This document shows positions 52,022 to 59,097 of a DNA stretch of 64,000 nucleotides, in pieces (positions within the stretch are counted from its first letter, which is position 1; each line of letters begins with the position of its first letter). A program made the position numbers and the translations under genes. This DNA comes from an uncultured candidate division WPS-2 bacterium (GTDB taxonomy: Bacteria > Vulcanimicrobiota > Vulcanimicrobiia > Vulcanimicrobiales > Vulcanimicrobiaceae), in contig CALEYW010000046.1 of NCBI GenBank assembly GCA_937927945.1, positions 124,001 to 188,000 of the forward strand, in the 5' to 3' direction. The notes under the pieces are model-generated. The model was given only the letters and a program-made list of their open reading frames with translations. It did not search any database and had not been told where the DNA came from.

Positions 52022-52324
52022 TCAGGGTCCGATCGTGCGCGCGAGCGGCGCGGGCAGCGGCAGTTCGACCAGCGTCAGGAACTCCGCCGCCAGCGAGAGC
52101 GTTTCGAGGCCGAGCCCGATGATCTGCACGCCGACGACCTCGCCCGCGGCATCGTAGTCCGCGATCAGGAGCGGGGCGGCGTCGAACGTGCGTCCGAACG
52201 GTATCGCACCGAGCCTCCCCGTACGGCCGCGCGCGACGCCGACTTGGCGCACGATCTCTCCCGACGGACGATAACTCACGTACGCCGTCGAGAGGTCACG
52301 GTCAATGCAGAATTGAGGGGTCAT
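52022..52324 (-). CDS. DUF2283 family protein
   Basis: A 100-residue protein. FCIDRDLSTAYVSYRPSGEIVRQV and LLIADYDAAGEVVGVQIIGL fit the DUF2283 pattern, a small beta-rich domain in which a final strand E-V-x-G-I-E/Q-I is typical. The function is unknown; members are often near toxin-antitoxin genes, but none is adjacent here. It lies 17 bases from the GNAT end, convergent with it, and is divergent from the UGSC-partner gene. Confidence 0.7.
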   Translation of the reverse strand: MTPQFCIDRDLSTAYVSYRPSGEIVRQVGVARGRTGRLGAIPFGRTFDAAPLLIADYDAAGEVVGVQIIGLGLETLSLAAEFLTLVELPLPAPLARTIGP

Positions 52325-52519
52325 CGGAAACCCGCTTCCACCGGGGAATGCATCGCAACGCGCAGGCATGTAACCTGCGGCCGCGCGTCGCCGTGTCGCT
52401 TGCGCAATACGGCGAAAGAATGGTAGCACAGCGCCCGGCATGTCACGTACGGCCACCCGCTCGTTCGCACGCCCAGCGGAAGGACCGGGGAACGCACGGC
52501 GCGAGCCGAAGCAGCTAGC

Positions 52520-53641
52520 GTGAGTTCCACGATCGCGCGTGAACCCGGCGTCACGCCGGCGAATCCCGACTTCGATCCGATCGAGTACTATACCGATCAA
52601 TCCTGGGGTGACGGGCTTCCGATCGTCCCGCCGACGCCCGCCAAAGTCGCCGCAGCCGTTGCCGCGCTGGGCGGCGAGCCGGACTTCGCGGAAGCGGTCG
52701 TTCCGCCGCGCCGTGGAACGCTCACCCGCGAAGTGCTGGCCATCAACATGGTCATGGCCGGCTGCAAGCCGGAGTACGCGCCGGTCGTGCGCGCTGCCAT
52801 GCTTGCACTCTGTAGCAAAGCGTTCAATCTGAACGGTGTTCAAGCGACGACGCACATGGCCGGACCGCTGCTGATCGTGAACGGGCCGGTGCGCACGCAG
52901 ATCGGCATGAATGCCGGAGCGAACGTCTTCGGTTCGGGCAATCGGGCCAACGCGACGATCGGCCGGGCGATTCGCCTGATCTTGCTGACCGTCGGCGGTG
53001 CGATACCCGGCGACCTCGACAAGAGCACGCTGGGTCATCCCGGCAAGTACACGTATTGCATCGCGGAAAACGAAGAGCTCAGCCCCTGGGCGCCCTATCA
53101 CGTCGAGCACGGCATGGCGCCCGAAGACAGCGCGGTGTTCGTCATCGCGGCCGAACCGCCGCACAGCGTAGTGAACCACGTCGCGAACGACGCGCAGGGC
53201 GTGCTCGACAGCATGGTCTCGGCGATGAGCACGATCGCCCACAACAACGCGGTGGCGGGCGGTTCGTGCGCGGTCGTGATCGGCCCCGAACACGCGGCGA
53301 CGATCGCGGCGAGCGGTTTCACGCGCCGCGACGTGCGCAACTACTTGTGGTACAACGCGACCAACGCATGGGAGGCGGTCAGTTTCGGCGATCGCTACGC
53401 CGCCGGAGGCAAGGTCTACAACAAGGCGTTGCCGGCCTGGTACAAACGCGAGCGCGGCGCGCGCATCCCGATCGTGCCGAGCGCCGACGACATCCATCTC
53501 TTCGTCGCCGGCGGCGCCGCGGGCCGCTTCTCCGCGTTCATCCCGGGCTGGGGCCGCATGACCAGCCCCGTCTTGCTCAAAATCGACGGCACCGAAGCCC
53601 CCGGCGGGCCGGCCTGCGTCGACGGAACCTGCGCGCTTTAA
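52520..53641 (+). CDS. conserved partner of the UGSC selenoprotein
   Basis: A 373-residue soluble protein. YYTDQSWGDGLPIVPPTPAKV near the N-terminus and VMAGCKPEYAPVVRAAM are strongly patterned, as are FGSGNRANATIGRAIRLI and LGHPGKYTYCIAENEE. I know this family as a neighbour of UGSC-motif proteins in environmental bacteria; its reaction is not known to me. Several fixed Cys residues and the tail CVDGTCAL (CxxxxC) suggest a thiol redox role. The GTG start has AG-rich sequence before it. The stop is 17 bases from the start of the selenoprotein gene. Confidence 0.75.
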   Translation: MSSTIAREPGVTPANPDFDPIEYYTDQSWGDGLPIVPPTPAKVAAAVAALGGEPDFAEAVVPPRRGTLTREVLAINMVMAGCKPEYAPVVRAAMLALCSKAFNLNGVQATTHMAGPLLIVNGPVRTQIGMNAGANVFGSGNRANATIGRAIRLILLTVGGAIPGDLDKSTLGHPGKYTYCIAENEELSPWAPYHVEHGMAPEDSAVFVIAAEPPHSVVNHVANDAQGVLDSMVSAMSTIAHNNAVAGGSCAVVIGPEHAATIAASGFTRRDVRNYLWYNATNAWEAVSFGDRYAAGGKVYNKALPAWYKRERGARIPIVPSADDIHLFVAGGAAGRFSAFIPGWGRMTSPVLLKIDGTEAPGGPACVDGTCAL

Positions 53642-53658
53642 AACGAGGAGTCTTTTCT

Positions 53659-54210
53659 GTGTTGAACGTGGCCCCTGGGCTCTCCGAAATTCCGCTGTAC
53701 GATCCGCGCGGCACGATCGACGCGGAGCGGCGCGAGCCTGCGCCGCGCATCGGGTCGCTCGGCGGTCTGCGCGTCGCGGTGCTCGACAACACGAAGTGGA
53801 ACGGCTGGAAGCTGCTGGACCGCACGATGGCGATTCTCGCGGAAGAGACGGCGTTCGCGTCGGTGCGGCGGTACAAGAAAGAGGGCTTCTCCGTGGTCGC
53901 CGACGACGAGCTGCTGGCGCGCATCGCCGCGGAGAACGACATCGCGATCACCGGCATCGGTGATTGAGGCAGCTGCACGTCGTGCTGTACGTACGACGCC
54001 GTCCGGCTCGAGGAATCGGGGATTCCGACCGCCGTCATCGTCACCACCGTCTTCGAGCACGAAGCCCTCGTGCAGCGCACCGCGCTCGGTATGGAAGCGC
54101 TCGAGCCGGTCGTGGTCAGCCATCCGTTGAGCACGATCACCGCCGAACAGCTCGACGCACGTGCCAGAGAAGCTGCCCCGCAAGTCCGCGCGAGGTGGCT
54201 CGGCCGCTGA
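53659..54210 (+). CDS. UGSC-motif selenoprotein (TGA at 53965-53967 read as selenocysteine)
   Basis: A 183-residue protein if the in-frame TGA at codon 103 is read as selenocysteine. Before it lie IGSLGGLRVAVLDNTKWNGW and FASVRRYKKEGFSVV; at the TGA the frame reads ITGIGD-U-GSCTSCCTYDA, so U-G-S-C, the motif that names the UGSC family, then a second CC pair. After it the frame goes on for 80 clear, protein-like residues (GIPTAVIVTTVFEHEAL, VVSHPLSTITAEQLDARA) to TGA at 54208. GAGGAG eight bases before the GTG supports the start. A SECIS-like hairpin follows the TGA. An ordinary gene caller would stop at 53967 and lose the active site. The redox substrate is unknown. Confidence 0.85.
53978..53998 (+). 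promoter_or_regulatory. SECIS-like hairpin
   Basis: CGTCGT (53978-53983) and ACGACG (53993-53998) form a perfect six-base-pair stem with a nine-base loop that starts with G. Sixteen bases separate the TGA from the loop. That agrees with the known features of bacterial SECIS elements: a short stem just 3' of UGA with a G in the first two loop bases at a distance of 16 or more. It lies within the coding sequence. Confidence 0.6.
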
Positions 54211-54211
54211 A

Positions 54212-54811
54212 CTATCGGCCGCCCCACTCCCAGAAGTGCGTTCGCACCGGCGCGCTCGTGTCGAATGCGCGGGAAGAAGGGTAGGGAAGGCGGCGCAGCT
54301 CCGGCCGCTCCGCTACCCGCAGGTTCTCTGCGGAGATCGTCGCGCGGTTGCCGTGCCAACCCTTGGCGAGATCCTCAGGCGCAAACTGCCGACCAAGATA
54401 CTTCACGCGCCTTGCGCCTCGCTCAGCATCACGTAATGGCGCAGGACGAAGTCGACCGGAAACACCCGCGGGTTGCCGGCCAGCAGGTGACCGCCTGCGT
54501 CTCCGTAGTGCAGTCCGGAGTCGCGTCGCCACGCGCGCATCAAACGCGGGTAGAACGGTTCGAAAAAGTCGTACGTGTCCATGGACGCAGCGTACTCCTC
54601 CACCGCGAAATCCTCGCCCGAGCGCGGAACGAACGCAAATTCGTGAAAGTTGACGCAGGTGTATCCCGCCGCATCGGCGCCGGCGATCGCCTCGCGCAAC
54701 GTGCCGCCGGCGCCCGGCGGGGTGAGCCACTCGTCCGCATCGGCGTGGACGATCCAGTCGTACGGCGCAGCTGCGGCGATCAAGGCAGACGATCGCGAGG
54801 GCGGACGTCAC
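54212..54811 (-). pseudogene. broken family 2 glycosyltransferase
   Basis: A GT2-like gene in pieces. GTG at 54811 opens with TSALAIVCL, a normal GT2 start, but then the frame degenerates. A second frame (54403-54783) holds APYDWIVHADADEWLTP, the typical DxD-containing catalytic part, and continues to HYVMLSEAQG, where it ends in TGA. The first frame then takes over again with RRVKYLGRQFAPEDLAKGWHGN to the end. About 80 residues that usually lie between the start and the DxD part are missing. So there is an internal deletion with a frameshift and one more frameshift near 54420. Sequencing error could explain the second, not the first. Confidence 0.65.
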
Positions 54812-55180
54812 GGCGCCAGCATTTCGGTGATCTCCGCCGCCAACTCGGCCTCGATCGCGTCGGCATGCGCGCGCAGGTTGGCGGCGATCGCGCCGCAGAG
54901 CGTCGCGTCGCGAACCCCCTCCGTCAAGCGCTTGCGGCGCCGCTCATAGCGTCCGCTCTCTTCGAGCTCTTCGGGGCGCACGAGGAATTCCAGCGCGTCG
55001 TATTGCGAGAAGAACACCTCGCGCTCGTCACGCCGGTTGAACTCCGCTCGGGAAGAACTCGTCGATCACGAGGTGCGGAAAGGGACTCCGCTCGAGCGGA
55101 GTTCGCGCGAGACGCGACGCGACGTGACGCCGCAACGCCGCGACGTGATCGCGGGCCGGATCGTCGCTCTCGCCTTCCAT
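54808..55180 (-). pseudogene. broken gene, possible oxygenase-like start
   Basis: The first part (from ATG 55180) encodes LERSPFPHLVIDEFFPSG, which looks like the start of 2OG-Fe(II) oxygenase-like proteins, and ends in TGA at 55028-55030. Another frame then gives FNRRDEREVFFSQYDALEFL and runs, well formed, to EITEMLAP and TGA at 54808. The join loses what should be the core of the protein, including any His/Asp iron ligands. The stop overlaps the GTG of the glycosyltransferase remnant, so the two once formed an operon. Confidence 0.55.
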
Positions 55181-55230
55181 CGGCGGGACCGTTCGACGTC
55201 GGGACTCGAGGCGACTCTCGGCCGAAGACC

Positions 55231-55527
55231 TCAGCCGCCGGCCATCGCCCCGACGATCAGCAGGGGCTCGCTTCCGCTCGTCACCGCCTCGGGAAGCGCG
55301 GTGTCCGGTGGTTCGTGCGAGAGATCCTGACCGCACGCGAAGAACCTCACGAACGGGCGGCGCCGCTGCGTGACGTGATCGCGGATCGTCCCACGCAGCA
55401 TCGGATAACTTGCCTCGAGCGCGTCGAGAACCGTACGGTGCGTCGTCGGACCATCGACGTGCAGCGCGACTTCTCCGGCGACGCGCGCCAGCGTTCGCAG
55501 ATGCGCGGGCAGCACGACCCGAATCAC
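55231..55527 (-). CDS. ubiquitin-like MoaD/ThiS family protein
   Basis: A 98-residue beta-grasp protein. It starts IRVVLPAHLRTLARVAGEVAL, contains TVLDALEASYPMLRGTI, and ends LLIVGAMAGG with the terminal Gly-Gly that is adenylated and thiocarboxylated in MoaD, ThiS and related sulfur carriers. Its GTG overlaps the stop of the BNR-repeat gene (GTGA). I recall the pairing of these two genes in other bacteria, so they may act together, not in molybdopterin or thiamine synthesis, since no such genes are near. Confidence 0.85.
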   Translation of the reverse strand: MIRVVLPAHLRTLARVAGEVALHVDGPTTHRTVLDALEASYPMLRGTIRDHVTQRRRPFVRFFACGQDLSHEPPDTALPEAVTSGSEPLLIVGAMAGG

Positions 55528-56639
55528 GGCAGCGTCTGCACTTCGACGGAGAGGACGGCCGGAAGATCGCGCACGATCGGCGCCCAGCGCTCGCCGGAGT
55601 CGGCCGATACGTACACCGCGCCGCCGGTGGTTCCGAAATAGACGCCGCACGAATCGAGCGTGTCGACGGCCATCGCGTCGCGCAGCACGTTGACGTAGCA
55701 GTTCTCTTGCGGCAGTCCGTTCGTCAGCGCTTCCCAGGCGTTCCCGCCCGTGCGGCTGCGGTACACGCGCAGTTTTCCATCGGGCGGGAAATGTTCGGAG
55801 TCGCTCTTGATCGGGATGACGTAGATCGTGTCGGGCTCGTGCGCGTGAACTTGGATCGGGAACCCGAAGTCGGACGGCAGGTTGCCGCTGATCTCGCGCC
55901 ACGAATCGCCCGCGTCGTCGCTGCGCATGACGTCCCAGTGCTTCTGCATGAACAGCACGCTGGGCCGCGACGGGTGCATGGCGATGCGGTGCACGCAGTG
56001 GCCGACCTCCGCGTTCGGGTCGGGGATGCCCTCGGAGTGCAGGCCGCGGTTGATCGGACGCCACGTCGTGCCGCCGTCGTCGGTCCGGAACGCGCCCGCG
56101 GCCGAGATCGCGACGTACATCCGCGCGGCATCGGAAGGATCGAGCACGATCGTGTGCAGACACATCCCGCCGGCGCCCGGCTGCCAGGAAGCGCCGGAGG
56201 AGTGTTCGCGCAGCCCGGCGAGCTCGTGCCACGTCGTCCCGCCGTCGATCGTGCGGAACAGCGCCGCGTCCTCGACCCCGGCGTAGACGGTATCCGGATC
56301 GGTGAGCGACGGCTCGAGATGCCAGACGCGCGCAAACTCCCACGGATGCGGCGTGCCGTCGTACCATTGGTGTGTGCCGGGGACGCTCGCGTAGGCGAAG
56401 CCGTTCCCGACCTGTTCCCAGCTCGCTCCGCCGTCGCTCGAGCGCTGGATGATCTGTCCGAACCAGCCGGTGGACTGCGAGGCGTACAACCGGTTCGGAT
56501 CGGCCGGCGAGCCCTTGAGGTGATAGATCTCCCAGCCCGCAAAGTGCGGGCCGCCGATCTCCCACCGTTCACGCTTCGCGTCGGAGGTCAACACGAACGC
56601 GCCCTTGCGCGTTCCGACCAACACCCGTACACCGCTCAT
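55524..56639 (-). CDS. BNR/sialidase-like beta-propeller protein
   Basis: A 371-residue predicted beta propeller. It contains several Asp-box/BNR repeats: SSDGGASWEQVG, TIDGGTTWHELAG, TDDGGTTWRPIN, SDDAGDSWREIS and SADSGERWAPIV, each on a blade edge. No signal peptide is seen. Sialidase activity is not implied, since the Arg triad is not evident; cytosolic relatives are called exo-alpha-sialidase or WD40-like glycosyl hydrolase. It starts at ATG 56639, 72 bases after hypB on the same strand, and overlaps the MoaD-like gene. Confidence 0.88.
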   Translation of the reverse strand: MSGVRVLVGTRKGAFVLTSDAKRERWEIGGPHFAGWEIYHLKGSPADPNRLYASQSTGWFGQIIQRSSDGGASWEQVGNGFAYASVPGTHQWYDGTPHPWEFARVWHLEPSLTDPDTVYAGVEDAALFRTIDGGTTWHELAGLREHSSGASWQPGAGGMCLHTIVLDPSDAARMYVAISAAGAFRTDDGGTTWRPINRGLHSEGIPDPNAEVGHCVHRIAMHPSRPSVLFMQKHWDVMRSDDAGDSWREISGNLPSDFGFPIQVHAHEPDTIYVIPIKSDSEHFPPDGKLRVYRSRTGGNAWEALTNGLPQENCYVNVLRDAMAVDTLDSCGVYFGTTGGAVYVSADSGERWAPIVRDLPAVLSVEVQTLP

Positions 56640-56711
56640 CCATCGCTCCTTACCGATTGGCTCTTCGCCGCTACTACGGCGCGCGCCGCGAAGCTCCCCG
56701 GTGAGCGGCGA

Positions 56712-57398
56712 TCACCGCACGCTGAGCGCGCGCGCCGACGTCTTCCGTTCGATCTGCGTCTCGAGGAGCGCGATCCAGCCGTCCATGCCGGCGCCGGTGC
56801 GGGCCGAGGTCTCGAGGATCGAAATGCCGGGGTTCACCTGCCCGATGCTCGCGTAGGCGGCGTCGCGATCGAAACCTACGGCGTCGGCGATGTCGATCTT
56901 GGTGATGACGGCGAGCTGCGCCGTGTTGAACGCCAGCGGATACTTGAGGGGCTTGTCTTCCCCCTCGGTCACCGAGAAGACGACGACGCGCAGGTCCTCG
57001 CCCAAATCGTACTCGGCCGGGCAGATCAGGTTCCCGACGTTCTCGATGAACAGCGCGTCGAGCCGGCCAGGTTCCCATCGCTCGAGCGCGCGGCCGATCA
57101 TGTCGGCATCGAGCCGGCATTCGGCGGCCGTCGTGATCTGCCTCACCGGAGCGCCGCTCTCCGCCAGCCGGCGCGCATCGTTGTCCGTCGCTTGATCGCC
57201 GACGAGCGCGCCGACGCGGCGGCGTCCCGAAAGGCGGGCGAGCGTCTGCTGCAAGAGCGTCGTCTTCCCCGAACCTGGACTCGAAAGAAGATTGACGACG
57301 AGCGTGCCGGACGCGGCGAAGCGCGCGCGCAAACCGTCCGCCAGCGCATCGTTCTTGCGCAGGATGCTCTGCTCGATCGAGACGACGCGATACTTCAC
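56712..57398 (-). CDS. hypB: hydrogenase nickel incorporation protein HypB
   Basis: A 228-residue GTPase that helps insert Ni into the hydrogenase large subunit. The P loop is LLSSPGSGKTTLL, followed by GDQATDNDARRL, IENVGNLICPAEYDLGE with the metal-binding Cys, FSVTEGEDKPLKYP and TKIDIAD as the base-specific motif. It lacks the His-rich nickel-storage stretch of some HypB proteins. GTG at 57398 overlaps the hypA stop by four bases. Confidence 0.95.
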   Translation of the reverse strand: MKYRVVSIEQSILRKNDALADGLRARFAASGTLVVNLLSSPGSGKTTLLQQTLARLSGRRRVGALVGDQATDNDARRLAESGAPVRQITTAAECRLDADMIGRALERWEPGRLDALFIENVGNLICPAEYDLGEDLRVVVFSVTEGEDKPLKYPLAFNTAQLAVITKIDIADAVGFDRDAAYASIGQVNPGISILETSARTGAGMDGWIALLETQIERKTSARALSVR

Positions 57399-57742
57399 TC
57401 GGGAACCTCCACGGCGACCAATTGCAGATCGCGGCCGCGCACGATGGTCGGACACGCGCTCGCGCACTCGGGACAGATCAATCCGCTCGCCGGACGCGGC
57501 GTGCGTTCGCACGCGCAACGTTCGCAGTAGACGACGAGCGGGACGTCGACGATCTTCAGCATGCTGTCCGCTGCGAGCGTTCCGGCGCTCGCAAGCTTCC
57601 ACGAAAATCGCAACGCGTCGGGCGCTATTCCGCTCAGCGCGCCGACGCGCACGTGCACCGCAAGGACTCGCTCGAATCCGTCGCGTGCCGCCGAATTCTG
57701 AATCCCTTCGATCAAACCGAGCGCGACCGACAACTCGTGCAT
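57395..57742 (-). CDS. hypA: hydrogenase nickel metallochaperone HypA
   Basis: A 115-residue nickel chaperone. It starts with MHELSVALGLIE, with His2 as the nickel ligand, and has the zinc site CERCACE and CPECASACP (two CxxC pairs). It works with HypB to load nickel. The gene order hypA, hypB is divergent from the hydrogenase structural genes, with a 284-base gap. AAGGA lies upstream of the ATG. HypC-F and the endopeptidase are not in the window. Confidence 0.95.
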   Translation of the reverse strand: MHELSVALGLIEGIQNSAARDGFERVLAVHVRVGALSGIAPDALRFSWKLASAGTLAADSMLKIVDVPLVVYCERCACERTPRPASGLICPECASACPTIVRGRDLQLVAVEVPE

Positions 57743-57819
57743 CCGCCATCCTTCCGCACCCTCGTGCGGTACCGGACACTTGCGCAAAATTCTGCATCGG
57801 GACTCACACCGGGCGGGGG

Positions 57820-57855
57820 TTGCGCATCGCCCCTGGTTCCGGTACGTTAACGTAC
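57820..57855. promoter_or_regulatory. promoter/operator between hypA and hydrogenase genes
   Basis: GTACGTTAACGTAC (57842-57855) is a perfect 14-base palindrome midway in the divergent gap. It overlaps the -10-like box TACGTT (57843-57848) of a possible promoter whose -35 is TTGCGC (57820-57825), 17 bases upstream, directed at the hydrogenase genes. A regulator bound here could control both directions. TTGCGCAA (57780-57787) is another short palindrome nearer hypA. Confidence 0.45.
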
Positions 57856-58026
57856 GGACGGGGGGAGCGCAAGGGTCGACCATCGCCAACCTCGTACCGC
57901 GACGCTCTCGTTGCGCTGCACGCGCGCCGAGCGACCTGACGCAACACACCGCGTTCGCGCGATCTGCCGCGACTCGTTCGCCCCCCGCACGGTGACTCCG
58001 CGACTCGATGTCAGAGGGACTCGCCG

Positions 58027-59061
58027 ATGGCGCATGCGGCTTCCGAAACGCTCGTCAACGTTCTCTGGATCCCCGCCGGTCTGAGCTGCGACGGCGATTC
58101 CGTCGCATTGACCTCCGCAACGCAGCCGGCGATCGAAGAGATCGCGCTCGGCGCGTTGCCGGGGTTACCGAAGGTCAAGTTCCACTGGCCGCTGATCGAG
58201 TACAGCCTCGGCGGTGAGGAGTTCTTGCAAGCGTTTTTCGCCGCGGAGCGGGGTGAACTCGATCCGTTCGTGCTCGTGATCGAAGGGTCGATCGCGAACG
58301 AGTCGATCAAGAAGGAAGGCTACTTCACCGGGTTCGGCAACGAGCCCGGGACCGATCAGCCGATCACGTTCGCGGGCTGGATCGACCGCCTCTCCCCCAA
58401 GGCGTGGGCGATCCTCGCCGCCGGTACGTGCGCGACGTACGGCGGCATTCACGCGATGGCGGGAAACCCCACCGGCGCGATGGGGATCCTCGACTATCTC
58501 GGCTGGGATTGGAAATCGAGCTCGGGCGTTCCGATCGTGTGCGTCCCCGGTTGCCCGACGCAGCCCGACAATCTGTCGGAGACGATCCTGTATTTGTTGT
58601 GGCAGGCGGCGGGCAACGCGCCGATGATTCCACTCGACGAAGCAGGCCGTCCGCAGTGGCTGTTCGGCGCCACCGTCCACGAAGGCTGCGACCGTGCGGG
58701 TTATTACGAGCAAGGCGATTTTGCGACGACGTACGACTCGCCGAAGTGCTTGGTGAAGCTAGGCTGCTGGGGGCCGGTCGTGAAGTGCAACGTGCCCAAA
58801 CGCGGCTGGACCGGCGGCGTCGGCGGCTGTCCGAACGTCGGCGGGATCTGCATCGGCTGCACGATGCCGGGCTTCCCGGACAAGTTCATGCCGTTCATGG
58901 ACGAGCCGCCGGGAGCGAAGATCTCCTCGACCGTCAGCGGCATCTACGGCAACATGGTGCGAGGCCTGCGCCAGATCACTTTGAGCACGGTCGACAAAGA
59001 ACCGAAGTGGCGCCACACAGGCAGCCAGCTGACCACCGGATACAAACCGCGCGCTTACTAG
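58027..59061 (+). CDS. hhyS: [NiFe] hydrogenase small subunit, group 1h type
   Basis: A 344-residue Fe-S electron-transfer subunit. It has no Tat signal, so the enzyme is not exported in the usual way. The proximal cluster region reads GLSCDGDS, with Cys21 and Asp24 where most groups have CxxC; Asp ligation is known for group 1h (actinobacterial-type) enzymes. Further ligands lie in AAGTCATYGG, PGCPTQPDN, and the C-terminal block CWGPVVKCN, GGCPNVGGICIGCTMPGFPD. AGAGGG seven bases before the ATG supports the start. This group takes up H2 at trace levels. Confidence 0.95.
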   Translation: MAHAASETLVNVLWIPAGLSCDGDSVALTSATQPAIEEIALGALPGLPKVKFHWPLIEYSLGGEEFLQAFFAAERGELDPFVLVIEGSIANESIKKEGYFTGFGNEPGTDQPITFAGWIDRLSPKAWAILAAGTCATYGGIHAMAGNPTGAMGILDYLGWDWKSSSGVPIVCVPGCPTQPDNLSETILYLLWQAAGNAPMIPLDEAGRPQWLFGATVHEGCDRAGYYEQGDFATTYDSPKCLVKLGCWGPVVKCNVPKRGWTGGVGGCPNVGGICIGCTMPGFPDKFMPFMDEPPGAKISSTVSGIYGNMVRGLRQITLSTVDKEPKWRHTGSQLTTGYKPRAY

Positions 59062-59097
59062 CGCTTCTCACCACGTCGGTTGGAGAGGGGAACGCCT

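Noticed and set aside
53965..53967. TGA taken as the true end of the gene, or as a nonsense mutation.
   Set aside because: The 80 codons after it keep normal codon use, the motif matches a known Sec motif, and a SECIS-like hairpin is in place.
53964..54284. Separate small gene starting right after the TGA at 53967.
   Set aside because: It is in a different frame from the conserved continuation; the in-frame reading gives UGSC and a regular protein.
58087..58101. Loss of a proximal cluster Cys (CxxD) in the hydrogenase small subunit as a damaging mutation.
   Set aside because: Asp at this position is a known trait of group 1h enzymes.
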